Origin: CAZJYC01 sp964550165
Lineage (GTDB): Bacteria; Acidobacteriota; Aminicenantia; Aminicenantales; Aminicenantaceae
DNA length: 53,534 nt
Assembly (NCBI GenBank): GCA_964550165.1
Contig: CAZJYC010000008.1
Location: 1-53,534 of the forward strand
Direction of reading: 5' to 3'
In this document: positions 33,047 to 42,682 of the stretch, in pieces
Position numbering within the stretch: position 1 is the stretch's first letter
Layout of the letters: each line of letters begins with the position of its first letter
The notes under the pieces: generated by a model
Seen by the model: the letters and a program-made list of their open reading frames with translations, nothing else
The model's database searches: none
Told to the model about the DNA's origin: nothing
Program-made: the position numbers and the translations under genes

Positions 33047-34126
33047 TTACTTTTTTACTTCAACGATGTCTAATTTGCGGAGTCTTTTCTGCTGGGTATT
33101 ATCGCGAACTGAAAAATAGATTTCGTTTGTTCCTTTACTCAAAGGAACGAAAAAGCTTTCTCTCAACGCGTTTCTTTCTGAAATATTTTTCTTAAGATCT
33201 TTGTCAGAAATATGCCTCCTTATCTCTCTCTTCTGCCGGTAAGAGCTTTTTTCCGCAATAAACTTGACCTCTATACCCAGTTCTAAATGATACTCCCATC
33301 CGCCATTTTTTTCCTGATATCTTATGGCTCGGTAAGGAATATCAAAGGCGCACTCAACAGCATAGGCTCCTTCCTCATTTTTTTGTATTGCGCCCAGAGA
33401 TCTGGAGTAATCAAGAAAAGGAAGAAAGGCTGGAAGGGATTCACTCTCCTCTATTTCTCCTATCCATTGATACTTTACCATATTGGGATCGCTCTGGAGA
33501 TAGGATATCATGGAAAAACGCTTCACCTCCACATCCGTCGTTAATTTGTAATCCCCGTTGCCATCATAATCGACAAAAACAAGGCGCAGAGGCCCAGAGA
33601 AATAATCCGGGTACTGGTTGTAGATCCAGATTTCTGTCGGTCTTTCCGTGAAGGTTCCCTCCTCCAACAAATTTGAGCTGAGTTCCCTCAGGTCTTTCTT
33701 GAATTCTGTTGAGGGATCTCCCATGCTCTTTTTAATGACATCTGTGGGAGGTCCCAGGAGGATATAGATTCTTCCTCTATCAGTCATCCAGCCTGGAATG
33801 CCTGCCCGGAAAGTCTTATCAGCCACAGCCAGCCTGGTGTAGTACTGCGAGCGGAATTCGTTTTCAGGAGTCGAGGAGTCTGGATCACGCCTTGCCCAGA
33901 AATCCGTGATAAACTCTCCTCGGTCTTCGGGAGGCATTTCCCGGAAAATTCTCTCTTCCTGAGAGGTGATGATATAGCGGATTAGATCTAAAAATTTCTG
34001 GCTGTTGGAGTCAAGAGGAGGTTTTAAGATTCGGTGAGAAGCGCAGGCCGAATGGAGCAAGAGAGCAACAGCAAGTGAAAGCAAATAGAGCAAGTAACTT
34101 TTTTTCATGATTTTATTTTTAAACAT
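33047..34126 (-). CDS. GWxTD-domain lipoprotein
   Basis: 359 residues (or 353 from the ATG at 34108; neither start has a clear ribosome-binding site). A signal peptide ends in the lipobox LLHSAC. The GWxTD domain (about 50-215) carries EFITDFWARRDPDSSTPENEF and the name-giving GWMTDRGRIYILLGPP. The C-terminal half is beta-rich. The domain is found in secreted proteins of Acidobacteria, Aminicenantes, Bacteroidetes and related groups; its function is not known. It starts 24 bases after the sulfatase/TPR gene and is probably cotranscribed with it. Confidence 0.9.
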   Translation of the reverse strand: MFKNKIMKKSYLLYLLSLAVALLLHSACASHRILKPPLDSNSQKFLDLIRYIITSQEERIFREMPPEDRGEFITDFWARRDPDSSTPENEFRSQYYTRLAVADKTFRAGIPGWMTDRGRIYILLGPPTDVIKKSMGDPSTEFKKDLRELSSNLLEEGTFTERPTEIWIYNQYPDYFSGPLRLVFVDYDGNGDYKLTTDVEVKRFSMISYLQSDPNMVKYQWIGEIEESESLPAFLPFLDYSRSLGAIQKNEEGAYAVECAFDIPYRAIRYQEKNGGWEYHLELGIEVKFIAEKSSYRQKREIRRHISDKDLKKNISERNALRESFFVPLSKGTNEIYFSVRDNTQQKRLRKLDIVEVKK

Positions 34127-34150
34127 GGTTTTATCTCGTAAAAAGTTGGG

Positions 34151-36283
34151 TTATTTCTTGCACTGCTCAATAAGGGCGTCTAATCTTTCTCTTTCAGCGG
34201 GAGGCATGAGATGAGAGTATCGTTTCTTATACTCATTGAGCAAATCAAGCGCTTTGGCTTTATTGCCAGTGTTTAAATAGGCGAGGGCTAGATCAAAATG
34301 AGCCTGGCTGAAATCGGGATCTGCGGCCAGAGCTTTTTCCCAGCAGGTGATGGCTCCTCCCAGGTTTCCTTGCTGCCTGTAGGCGTGGCCTAATCCATAG
34401 TAGGGAGCTGGATATTCGGGATCCAGTTCTATGGCTTTTTTGTAGTAATCGAAGCATCTGGAAAAGATGAAGGTATCTTTTGATTGCAGGCCGTGGGAAT
34501 AGCAGGCATTGGCAAGGTTGTTGTAGAGCTCTGGATGCCTATCATCCAGGGAAAGGCCCATTTCGAAGGCTTTGATCGCCTCGTCAAAATTGCCTCTCTT
34601 GGCATGGGCGGTCCCGAGGTTACTCCATATTTCAGGATCATACTCAGCTTCTCTCATGTTCATTTTTTCGAAAGAGCTGATGGCTTTGTCATACTGTTCG
34701 GCAGAAATGAGCGCCTTCATGTATTCGATAAATATCTCGTAGCTTGAGGGAAGAGCATTGAGCCCTCGCTCCAGGATGACAATAGCCTCTTCTGTGTTTC
34801 CACTCTCTTGATAGATGGAACCAAGCTGTTTATAGGCCAAATCTATATCTTTTCTTTCTTCGATGATTTCCTTTATGAGCTTGATTCCCGCGTCTTGTTT
34901 TCCCTTCTTGTACAGTTTCCAGCCTTCACCAATTTTATTTATATAAGGAAGGAGGACCTTCACATCATCTTTAACGCTAAACTCCTTCTTTTGCGAAATT
35001 CGAACGCTTGAGATATAGCCTAAGCTTGCCAGCTTTTCGCGAGTTTCGCGGTCGGGCTTTTGAGCCGCGTCAACTTTCTCAGAAGGTGTCAGAGTTTGGA
35101 TAATTTCCTTGAGCTTCGATGTGAGTTGAGCGGCTTTTTCTTTCTCGGCAAGGTTACGGAGCTCATCAAAATCATGGTTCAGGTCATAGAGCTCGGGAAG
35201 AGGAGAATCGATAAATTTTTTCTTTCTGAAAATAAATCCCTTCAGGGGAGCCCAGCCACGGCTGTAAAAAGGATACAAAGATTCGAAGTAGATTGGCCTT
35301 TCTGGCAGTTTCTTCCCCTTTAAGGCCGGGAGGAGAGAGGTTCCCTGGAGAAAAGATGGCCTCTTGATTCCCAGCACATCGCAGACTGTCGGGAAGATGT
35401 CGATATGACTGACATAGTCATCGACACGACCCGGGGCTTTTTCAGGAAGGGAAACGATGAGAGGAACCCATAAGGATGAATTGTAGGCGAAAAAACCGTG
35501 AGTCTCCTCGCCATGCTGGCCCAATGACTCGCCATGGTCCCCGGTAAAAATGATGAGAGCCGAATCGAACAGGTTATTCTCTTTCATATAATCGAAGAGC
35601 CTTCCCAGAATCAGGTCGACGTAGGCGACCTCCCCCTCGTATGGATTATCTCTGTATTGAGTCTTAAAAGGCTCCGGCGGATCGTAGGGGGTATGCGGAT
35701 CCCAGCAATGGACCCAGAGAAACCAGGGCGATATTCGGCCTTTCAGCCACGCAAGGGCAGCGTCGATCACAGCTTCAGCTTTTCTCTCTAAGGAGGAGAG
35801 ATTGACAGAGTGAATGCGGCTGTATTTATCATCGTAGAGGTCGAAACCCTGGGATAATCCAAACCTCGAATCGAGGGGGTAGGCTCCGACAAAGGCTCCG
35901 GTTGAATAGCCATTATTCCTGAGATGCTCGGCCAGGGTTAATAGCTCTTGGCTGACGATGAAATTTAAATTTTCATGAACTCCATGATGGTTTGGAGTTG
36001 TCCCTAAGAGTATATTCGCATGAGATGGCAGTGTGGTCGATGTGTTGGCAAAGGCTCTGGAAAAAACGACACCTCTTTCGGCAAGCTTATCAATATTCGG
36101 AGTTTTAGGGTCTTGGCTGCCATAGCAGCCCAACCTGTCGGCTCTGAGTGTGTCGATGGTGATAAGAAGAACATTTTGCCTTGATTCTTCCTTCCTTAGA
36201 GAATACATAGACGCTGGAACGAGAACAATACCGATAAGAAAAAGCACCGGCAAAGACCAGGGGTAAATATAAATTTTTTTCAT
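34151..36283 (-). CDS. Membrane-anchored sulfatase-fold protein with C-terminal TPRs
   Basis: 710 residues. An N-terminal membrane helix precedes an alkaline-phosphatase/sulfatase domain (about 36-400): metal ligands in LITIDTLRADRLGCYG and FTGDHGESLGQHG, with HCWDPHTPYDPP between. At the nucleophile, the C/S-x-P-S-R sulfatase motif reads T-L-P-S-H (Thr84), so formylglycine cannot form. Thr is used by phosphoethanolamine transferases and some phosphodiesterases of the superfamily. About six tetratricopeptide repeats fill residues 440-710 (GNTEEAIVILERGL, GNFDEAIKAFEMGL, GNLGGAITCWEKAL). It is probably a periplasmic hydrolase or transferase with a protein-binding arm. AGAAGGGAT gives a good ribosome-binding site. 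Confidence 0.88.
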   Translation of the reverse strand: MKKIYIYPWSLPVLFLIGIVLVPASMYSLRKEESRQNVLLITIDTLRADRLGCYGSQDPKTPNIDKLAERGVVFSRAFANTSTTLPSHANILLGTTPNHHGVHENLNFIVSQELLTLAEHLRNNGYSTGAFVGAYPLDSRFGLSQGFDLYDDKYSRIHSVNLSSLERKAEAVIDAALAWLKGRISPWFLWVHCWDPHTPYDPPEPFKTQYRDNPYEGEVAYVDLILGRLFDYMKENNLFDSALIIFTGDHGESLGQHGEETHGFFAYNSSLWVPLIVSLPEKAPGRVDDYVSHIDIFPTVCDVLGIKRPSFLQGTSLLPALKGKKLPERPIYFESLYPFYSRGWAPLKGFIFRKKKFIDSPLPELYDLNHDFDELRNLAEKEKAAQLTSKLKEIIQTLTPSEKVDAAQKPDRETREKLASLGYISSVRISQKKEFSVKDDVKVLLPYINKIGEGWKLYKKGKQDAGIKLIKEIIEERKDIDLAYKQLGSIYQESGNTEEAIVILERGLNALPSSYEIFIEYMKALISAEQYDKAISSFEKMNMREAEYDPEIWSNLGTAHAKRGNFDEAIKAFEMGLSLDDRHPELYNNLANACYSHGLQSKDTFIFSRCFDYYKKAIELDPEYPAPYYGLGHAYRQQGNLGGAITCWEKALAADPDFSQAHFDLALAYLNTGNKAKALDLLNEYKKRYSHLMPPAERERLDALIEQCKK

Positions 36284-36423
36284 ATCCCTTCTTTCTTTAG
36301 AACTTCCATTTGAGATAAAACTGCGCTTTAAAATTTCATGTTTCTTGATATGTTTCCAAACGAAAAAAATATTTCTTTCTTCACCTCAAATGACTTAAGA
36401 ATTCCCCTCAAATTCCAGCGCAG

Positions 36424-36452
36424 AAAAAGGGAGGGAGGGATTGCTCCCTCCC
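36424..36452 (-). terminator. Rho-independent terminator after the TonB-dependent receptor gene
   Basis: GGGAGGGAG (36429-36437) pairs with CTCCCTCCC (36444-36452) with a 6-base loop; on the minus strand the stem is followed by TTTTT (complement of 36424-36428). It lies about 40 bases past the stop at 36491 and separates that gene from the sulfatase/TPR gene. Confidence 0.85.
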
Positions 36453-36490
36453 TCTTATCTTGTCGAACTAAGCAGACAGCTCTTATTGCC

Positions 36491-39400
36491 TCAGAACGTG
36501 AACCTCGCTCCAAAACGGACAGAACGAACACCATAGCAGCTGGTCACGAGTCCATAGGTTGTACTGAGTTCCATTCTCGGCGGGTCTTCATAGGCGTAGA
36601 TATAGGGACTGGGGTTTTGGTTGATATTATATCCGCTTCTTCCGCCGAGGTTGAAGGCATCGATAAAGAGACTCATCTTGCCGAATGTCCCAAAAGTGAA
36701 GGATTTCTCCACCCTCATATCCAGCATGGTGTAGGAAGGATTTCTTCGAGTTCCGTAAGTTTCGGCAGCGACCCAAACATAACTGTATTGAGTTGGAATG
36801 TAGTCGGGGTGGGTGGAGGGGGGGAAGTAGACACGCGCTAGCGTCCTTCTCCAGGCTGATCCTGAACGGAACTGAAAATAACCGGTGAGGACGATGTCGA
36901 AGGGGAGGATGACAGATCCCATGACCTTGACCTGGAACGGCCGGTCAAAAGGAAGCCGGCCGTAGGAGTTAATCATGTAATTGGGGGTATCGAACATGTC
37001 GTCCTCGCCCTCTGTTGCGCTGTATCCAGGGTCGCAATTGCCTTTGAAGGCAGAATACAGGATCGAACCCTGCAGCTGCCACCGGTCGGACATCCTCTTG
37101 TCGAAAGTCAGCACAAGAGCCGTGTATTCTCGCTTGGCTTCCGGTGGGTTTACACCGTGGAAAGTCGGCGTTCTGGCGTAATCAGCCAGGCCATAGACGG
37201 TCATGTTCTGGTCGTCTTCTGTGCCCCATATTCCATCCCAGCCGGGGTCAATAAAATCATACGGCAGCCAGATCCGCCGTCCCTGGTCATCAAGGGCTTC
37301 AGGATCGTAGCCGTTGTACTTATCCACGTCTTCGACGATGTTCTTGTTCACTTTGTAGATGAACTGGAGTCCCAGTTTGAACCCCTTGGTCAGCTCGTGC
37401 TCGATGCCGGCCATGAATTCATGCATGTAGGGAGCCTTTAGGTTATCAATGTAATACATGTAATTAGGGTCTTGAACATCATAACTGGTTAACCTGTACT
37501 GATCGCCAGGAAGCCCATCGCCGTCGGGATCATGAGTAACCCCATCGTCAAGGTACAGCGGGTCAACGGGTGAACCGTAGACGCCGCCGGGTCGAGGGAG
37601 ATCCATGTATCCGTTGCGGTTGAGGTCATACCAGTACCAGTTCATGGCCTGGCCGCTCAAGATGTTGCTGGCGTTGTATTTGGCAGACCAGATGGGCTCA
37701 TAGAGGCGGCTGAAAGAGACCTTTAAAGCCGTCTTCCCGTTACCGAAGAGATCGTAAGCCAACCCAATTCTCGGCGAAAGCGTTGTGAACTCAACGATTT
37801 TTTTGTAAGGGGTCGTAATGGGATCAAGAGCAGAGACCTCATTGAACTCTATGCTCTCATCGTTGTGATACTGATCGTTCAGCGCTTTGAGTATCCAGTT
37901 GGGATCCTGTGCTGACAGAGCGGGATTCATGAATTCCGGCCCGACTTTATACCGGTCGTACATAGCGGGCCGTGATTGCTCGGGTTCGTACTGGTAGCCG
38001 TAATCAAAACGGAGACCAACGTTGATTGCCAGCCTCCCGGAGACAATGCTGTCCTGGGCAAAGGCAGAGAAACGGCGGGTGTTGTCATATTTCCAGACGA
38101 CGCCCCTTTCGGCAAAAGGACGCATTCTGAGCCGGCCCTGCCTGCCTGAGGGTGAATAGTAATACTTGTTGCCAGCGTTGTAGTCTCTCCAGTATGTGTA
38201 ATAGGGATTGTCTCCATACTCTACGCCCTTGTACCTGTCGAGGCCGTAAATCGTGCTTTCATACTCAGCGCCAAACTTTAGTTCATGGCTTGCTCCCAAG
38301 AGGTTATCTGCGAAGTGGGTCAACGCAGCCGAAGCAAGGAACTTTTTGCGGAGATAATCGTCACCGTAATACGTGTTCCCCCAGAAAACATCATACAGCC
38401 GGTCGTAGACCATATAGCGGTTAGAGTATTCTGGCCGCATAAGGATGGGAAAACGGCGGTAGACATAGGTCCCGCGGACGTCGATGAATGTATTCTGGCT
38501 CAGGACCCAGTTGAGCTGGTGAGTTGTGGTGTGGGTGTTCTCGTGGTCCCAGACGATGGTGAGCGCAAAAGTGTAATCATTGCCAGTCCTGTTGGAGTAA
38601 ACAGGTTCATAGATGTTGTTCCAGTGGTACATGCCCATATAGCGGATGTTTTTGGCGAGCTGGAAAGTCAGCTTGCCAAAGCCCAACCACTCCTCATGTT
38701 CGATATCATAATGCTGCAGCTCTTCCGGGGTGAACGTCCATTCCCTCAAGTTGATATTCGCCAACCGGACATCATGCGTCTCAGGATTGGCTCTTTCCGA
38801 GGTCAGGCGACGGCCGTTGACAAAGAACCAGAGCTTGTCTTTGATGATGGGACCGCCAAGGCTCAAAGTGCCGTCCTTGTAATCCCTGAATGACTCGGGA
38901 GGATTGACGCCAATCGCTTCCTTATCTTCGTCAGACAGCAGCTGCTCGGTGAAAGTTTTGCCGGTATAATAAGCGGCGACGCTTCCGGAAAACTTGTTTC
39001 CACCGGTCTTGGTGACGATGTTGACAAACACCGAGTCTGTCTGTCCCACTTCGGCCGGAAGCGCTCCGATCCCGAATTCAATCTCTTCGTAAACATCGAC
39101 GTTGATGTTGGCCATGGGATAGAAGGTGGCAGGGTCATTCATCGGAACGCCGTCCAGCAAATAGAGCTGGCTCCGGACCGTTCCCCCGAGTATGGAGGAG
39201 GTCCGTCGGTAGTCGACTCCTTCAGAGATGGCACCAGGGATGGAGTTCTGGATACCGTAGAGGTCCCGGTCCATCGGAAGATTCGCAATGAAGTCAGCGG
39301 TGTAGATCACGCTCGTCTTGGATGACTCGACATCGACAACAGGAGAGGCAGCCACGACTGTGACTTCTTCTTCGATGGTCTTCACCTCGAGGACAATGGT

Positions 39401-39724
39401 GACAGCCGTGGTTTGGGCCACACTGACGATGAGGCCGCCTCTGATGGTTGTCTTGAACCCAGGCAGCTCCGCTTTCAGTTGATAATCACTGCCCGGGTAA
39501 AGGGCGGGAAAGCGGAACCTGCCCGTATCCGATGTCACATAAGTTTGCGTGCCGAGAAGTGCGGGCCCGGAAATAGTAACGGTACATCCAGGGAGAGGGT
39601 TTCCTTCTGTGTCGACGACCGTGCCGCTGATGGATCCAGTCTGTCTTCCCTGAGCCAAGCTGATGGATGCCAACCCAAAAGATAGCAACAGAATCAGTGC
39701 TGCATTCAAGATTTTGTTCTTCAT
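36491..39724 (-). CDS. TonB-dependent receptor with carboxypeptidase-regulatory domain (Oar-like)
   Basis: 1077 residues. A signal peptide (ALILLLSFGLASISLA) is followed by a CarboxypepD-regulatory-like beta-sandwich (about 28-112: GSISGTVVDTEGNPLPGCTVTISGP, GRFRFPALYPGSDYQLKAELPGF). A TonB-dependent receptor plug comes next (about 125-245: ASPVVDVESSKTSVIYTADFIANLP, LLDGVPMNDPA, GQTDSVFVNIVTKTGG), then a large barrel with many aromatic strands, ending VRFGARFTF with a C-terminal Phe. No typical TonB box is evident. Such Oar-like proteins import oligosaccharides or peptides or serve in adhesion. GGAAGGAGG precedes the ATG. Monocistronic, with its own terminator. Confidence 0.93.
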   Translation of the reverse strand: MKNKILNAALILLLSFGLASISLAQGRQTGSISGTVVDTEGNPLPGCTVTISGPALLGTQTYVTSDTGRFRFPALYPGSDYQLKAELPGFKTTIRGGLIVSVAQTTAVTIVLEVKTIEEEVTVVAASPVVDVESSKTSVIYTADFIANLPMDRDLYGIQNSIPGAISEGVDYRRTSSILGGTVRSQLYLLDGVPMNDPATFYPMANINVDVYEEIEFGIGALPAEVGQTDSVFVNIVTKTGGNKFSGSVAAYYTGKTFTEQLLSDEDKEAIGVNPPESFRDYKDGTLSLGGPIIKDKLWFFVNGRRLTSERANPETHDVRLANINLREWTFTPEELQHYDIEHEEWLGFGKLTFQLAKNIRYMGMYHWNNIYEPVYSNRTGNDYTFALTIVWDHENTHTTTHQLNWVLSQNTFIDVRGTYVYRRFPILMRPEYSNRYMVYDRLYDVFWGNTYYGDDYLRKKFLASAALTHFADNLLGASHELKFGAEYESTIYGLDRYKGVEYGDNPYYTYWRDYNAGNKYYYSPSGRQGRLRMRPFAERGVVWKYDNTRRFSAFAQDSIVSGRLAINVGLRFDYGYQYEPEQSRPAMYDRYKVGPEFMNPALSAQDPNWILKALNDQYHNDESIEFNEVSALDPITTPYKKIVEFTTLSPRIGLAYDLFGNGKTALKVSFSRLYEPIWSAKYNASNILSGQAMNWYWYDLNRNGYMDLPRPGGVYGSPVDPLYLDDGVTHDPDGDGLPGDQYRLTSYDVQDPNYMYYIDNLKAPYMHEFMAGIEHELTKGFKLGLQFIYKVNKNIVEDVDKYNGYDPEALDDQGRRIWLPYDFIDPGWDGIWGTEDDQNMTVYGLADYARTPTFHGVNPPEAKREYTALVLTFDKRMSDRWQLQGSILYSAFKGNCDPGYSATEGEDDMFDTPNYMINSYGRLPFDRPFQVKVMGSVILPFDIVLTGYFQFRSGSAWRRTLARVYFPPSTHPDYIPTQYSYVWVAAETYGTRRNPSYTMLDMRVEKSFTFGTFGKMSLFIDAFNLGGRSGYNINQNPSPYIYAYEDPPRMELSTTYGLVTSCYGVRSVRFGARFTF

Positions 39725-40464
39725 AATACCTCCTTCCTAATGATTTGGATAAACTTTTTCGCTGTTTTGTAGTCTTTTTTGTCTAACCACCTCCTTTCCA
39801 TTCAGGCCCCTTTGTCCCAATTCTTATGGCAGTCTGTCAAGTAGCAGACTCCGGTTGCTTATAGGCAAAGATTTGAGGGCCATTGGCATTTATCCTCTAA
39901 GGTCCGCAGGATTTTCTTATGTTCTTGTATGAATTTAGCCAAGACTGCGGGCTCTTAAAAGCAGGGATGCTGGAGTTATTAAAAGTGATATTTTCAGCAG
40001 ACATATTTTATATTTTATGAAAAATTATGACAAAAATCATAGAAAAAATTGGTTCTCTGCGGCGCTACCCGAGGACGCATTTTCACTCCTATTCTCCCCT
40101 CCAACCATCGTAAGGAAGTATAAATCATGACAAAAAAAGATGTCAAGAGGGGCTTGGGCTCGCGGTGTATATCCGCAAAGCCATCCGAGGCGCCAAAAGT
40201 GCCGAAAATCACCCAGACCTCTCCTCCCGAGCGAAGAGAAGGTTTCGTGGAAGCTTTGATCTTAAGAATTATCGCGACAGCTGAAATCATTTAAGCCATT
40301 GCGATTTCTTTTACTTTAATCTCTGCGCCTTCAATTTTTGGCATTGGCTTATGATCTCTGATTGAATTTTATGGAAGACACTCTTATAATCAGTCTGGTC
40401 AAAGTCATTCCGATGCCTTCTGTCCAGGAGCTGAAGCATTTGCTAGCCTTTTTCAGATTTACTG
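39725..40464. other. Long gap upstream of the TonB-dependent receptor
   Basis: No convincing gene. It holds the receptor's promoter region, with a strong GGAAGGAGG before its ATG. Two short coding-like frames were noted. One is on the minus strand (…LAKFIQEHKKILRTLEDKC…, about 39855-39960) without a start. The other is a 55-codon plus-strand frame at 40127-40294 with TAAGGAAG before its ATG. Both may be relics. Confidence 0.45.
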
Positions 40465-40597
40465 ATAATAAAAGTATAATAAATGTCATGACATTGTCAC
40501 GCGAGCGACCGAAGGGAGCTTAGCAATCCGATGGAGCCGTCGAATCGTCAAGTCGTTTCGTCCTTCGCGATGGCACTTTTATTATTACGTTTGTACT
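40465..40597. mobile_element. MITE-like hairpin element, family B copy
   Basis: The left half has TAATAAATGTCATGACATTGTCAC, then GCGAGCGACCGAAGGGAGC and TAGCAATCC. The right half has TCGTTTCGTCCTTCGCGATGGCAC and then TTTTATTATTACGTTTGTA. The GCGAGCGACCGAAGGGAGC block is identical to that in the element at 20735-20873, and the ends are again AT-rich inverted arms (TAATAAAAGT / ACTTTTATTA). It lies about 60 bases before the GyrI-like gene. Confidence 0.65.
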
Positions 40598-40654
40598 CGC
40601 TGGAATAGCTTTTTAAATATTCAATAGAGATTTTTCAAAGGATGGAGGCAAAAA

Positions 40655-41224
40655 ATGCTAAAAACGACAACTTGCGCCTTGTTTATGATCCTGCTGGCCT
40701 TTCAATTCGTCATGGCCGCTCCTCAAGACCTGAGCAAGTACGAATATTTGAAAAATCCCCAGATCAATCAGATGCCGCGGCAGCACATGCTCGTCGTTGA
40801 AGCCAAGGGTGACCCGAACGTTGTCGGAAAGGATGCCTTTGCCTCGCTATTCAAGGTTTTTTTCAGCCTTAAGGGAGCCAGGATGGCTGCACCGCGGGCT
40901 CGCTGGCTAAACCTCGCTACCGATCCCAAAGAGGAATGGGTTGGGCTTTACGGAATGCCTATTCCCGAATCCATAACCGAGCTGCCAGCCGCTGCCGAGG
41001 GCGTAAGAATCGAGGACTGGGATTATGGAGAAGTTGCCGAGATTCTTCACATCGGGCCTTACAGCGAAGAAACTCCCACGATCGAAAGGCTTCATAAGTT
41101 TATTCAGGAAAAAGGCTACCAGATCGCAGGGCCTCATGAAGAGGAATATCTCAAGGGCCCCGGCATGGCGTCAAATCCTTCAGAATACTGGACAATCATC
41201 CGCTATCAAATCAAAAAGAAATAA
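40655..41224 (+). CDS. Exported GyrI-like small-molecule-binding protein
   Basis: 189 residues with a signal peptide (TTTCALFMILLAFQFVMAA). The rest resembles a stand-alone GyrI-like/SOUL-type ligand-binding domain: MPRQHMLVVEAKGDPN, EEWVGLYGMPIPESI, DWDYGEVAEILHIGPYSEETPTIERLHKFIQEKGYQIAGPHEEEYLKGPG. The IGPY and HEEEYL elements are standard in GyrI-like effector domains. It is probably a periplasmic ligand binder; the ligand is unknown. GGATGGAGGC precedes the ATG. Single gene. Confidence 0.85.
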   Translation: MLKTTTCALFMILLAFQFVMAAPQDLSKYEYLKNPQINQMPRQHMLVVEAKGDPNVVGKDAFASLFKVFFSLKGARMAAPRARWLNLATDPKEEWVGLYGMPIPESITELPAAAEGVRIEDWDYGEVAEILHIGPYSEETPTIERLHKFIQEKGYQIAGPHEEEYLKGPGMASNPSEYWTIIRYQIKKK

Positions 41225-41347
41225 AGCCAGAAAAAAAATGCCAATGCCTTAGGGTCGTCTGGGTCTGATCTCAATAAAAACCCTTTTCTTTTATAACAAA
41301 ATCCGCTAAAATAATCCTATATAAATTATAGGAATTAGGTGAATTCA

Positions 41348-42421
41348 ATGAGAAAAAAAATAACCCTGATTTTCATCATTATTGCCGTTCTGACCGTGTA
41401 TCTGAGCCTCAAGCCAGCCTTCAGGCAGGAACAAAGGGCTGAAGAATCGAAAAACGGAGAAAAAACCATGATCAGGAAAATAGAAAAAACAGACAAGGAA
41501 TGGAAGGAGATCCTGACTCCAGAGCAATATCGCGTCATGAGAAAGCGGGGGACAGAAAGACCTTTCACCGGGAAGTATAACGACCATTATGAGAAAGGCA
41601 CATACGTCTGCGCCGGATGCGGCACCCCCCTCTTTAGCTCTGAGACCAAGTACGATCACGGCAGCGGCTGGCCGAGCTTCACTGCTCCTTTTGATGAAAG
41701 TCGCCTTGAAAATCTGGACGACTATTCGCATTTCATGCACAGGACAGAGGTGAGGTGTGCTGTCTGTAGTGCTCATCTCGGCCATGTCTTTGACGACGGA
41801 CCGGGTCCCACCGGCAAGCATTACTGCATCAATTCCGTAAGCCTGGACTTCAAGCCAGCCGAGGCGAGAGCGGAGTTAACATCTGTTTCCTCCCGGAAAT
41901 CCGACGAGAAAATAGAACAAGCAGTCAGGACTGAAACGGCGATCTTTGCCGCGGGCTGCTTCTGGGGAGTTGAGAATACGCTCAGACAAGTGCCTGGCGT
42001 CTTTTCGACAGAGGTTGGATACACCGGCGGCCATACGAAAAATCCGACATACGAGCAGGTCTGTACCGACAAGACCGGACATGCCGAAGCGGTCAAAATC
42101 ACCTTCGACCCTGCCCGAGTCAGCTACAAGGATTTGCTCGAAGTATTCTTCCGCATTCACGACCCCACCCAGGTCAACCGCCAGGGCCCTGATATTGGCA
42201 CGCAGTACAGGTCGGTTATATTCTATCTGGATGAGGAGCAAAAAGAAGCTTCTGAAAAATTCATCAAACAACTCGAGAATTCAGGCCGATTCCGAAAGCC
42301 TATTTCTACCCAGATTGTCCCTGCTTCTGAATTCTACAGGGCTGAGGAATACCACCAGCAATACATCGAAAAACGCAACAAAGGCTCCAAATCCTCATGC
42401 GGAATGAACAGGTGCGGATAA
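41348..42421 (+). CDS. msrBA: Exported MsrB-MsrA fusion methionine sulfoxide reductase
   Basis: About 357 residues from the ATG at 41348, with AGGTGA just before it. An N-terminal membrane anchor (ITLIFIIIAVLTVYLSL) places it outside the cytoplasm. MsrB (about 45-175) has zinc Cys pairs CAGC and CAVC, HGSGWPSF, and its catalytic Cys in HYCINSVSLDF. MsrA (about 195-340) has the catalytic motif GCFWG, VGYTGG, GHAEAVKITFDP and a Cys-containing tail (SSCGMNRCG) likely to supply resolving Cys. The pair repairs both sulfoxide isomers of methionine in envelope proteins. The order B-A is the reverse of the more frequent A-B fusion. CCTATA/TATAGG (41316-41332) upstream is a possible operator. Confidence 0.95.
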   Translation: MRKKITLIFIIIAVLTVYLSLKPAFRQEQRAEESKNGEKTMIRKIEKTDKEWKEILTPEQYRVMRKRGTERPFTGKYNDHYEKGTYVCAGCGTPLFSSETKYDHGSGWPSFTAPFDESRLENLDDYSHFMHRTEVRCAVCSAHLGHVFDDGPGPTGKHYCINSVSLDFKPAEARAELTSVSSRKSDEKIEQAVRTETAIFAAGCFWGVENTLRQVPGVFSTEVGYTGGHTKNPTYEQVCTDKTGHAEAVKITFDPARVSYKDLLEVFFRIHDPTQVNRQGPDIGTQYRSVIFYLDEEQKEASEKFIKQLENSGRFRKPISTQIVPASEFYRAEEYHQQYIEKRNKGSKSSCGMNRCG

Positions 42422-42431
42422 GGAGTAAATC

Positions 42432-42584
42432 ATGGCGGAAAAAATTAAGGTGATTGATGTTGCCCAAGATAATATTCACGAATCGCCCCGCTGCGGAATC
42501 AAGGACAGAGAGCACGAAGGGTATAAACGGAAAACGAGCTGGCTGACTACCAGATTAGCCGGTCAAGATTCAGGAATATTATGA
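42432..42584 (+). pseudogene. N-terminal relic of a GNAT-type acetyltransferase
   Basis: A good AAGGAG site precedes an ATG at 42432 and 50 codons: KIKVIDVAQDNIHES...CGIKDREHEGYKRKTSWL, then unrelated residues and a stop. The VIDVxxxNxxExxxxCxxKxxxHEGYxRKxxWL pattern is the start of a GNAT N-acetyltransferase group of roughly 250 residues. The reading frame breaks right after that block, and the following 100 bases hold no continuation. It begins only 10 bases after msrBA. Confidence 0.45.
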
Positions 42585-42682
42585 ACAAGATCTTGTAGCT
42601 TCATTTCTTCGCTCATTCTTGCTCGAATCGGCAAAAATTGAATCTTATGCCCCAGATTATTGCCTGAAAAATAGAAAAATCT

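Noticed and set aside
40127..40294. 55-codon plus-strand frame with TAAGGAAG before its ATG
   Set aside because: Plausible start signal but no recognisable domain, isolated in a gap that also holds repeat DNA; not enough to call a gene.
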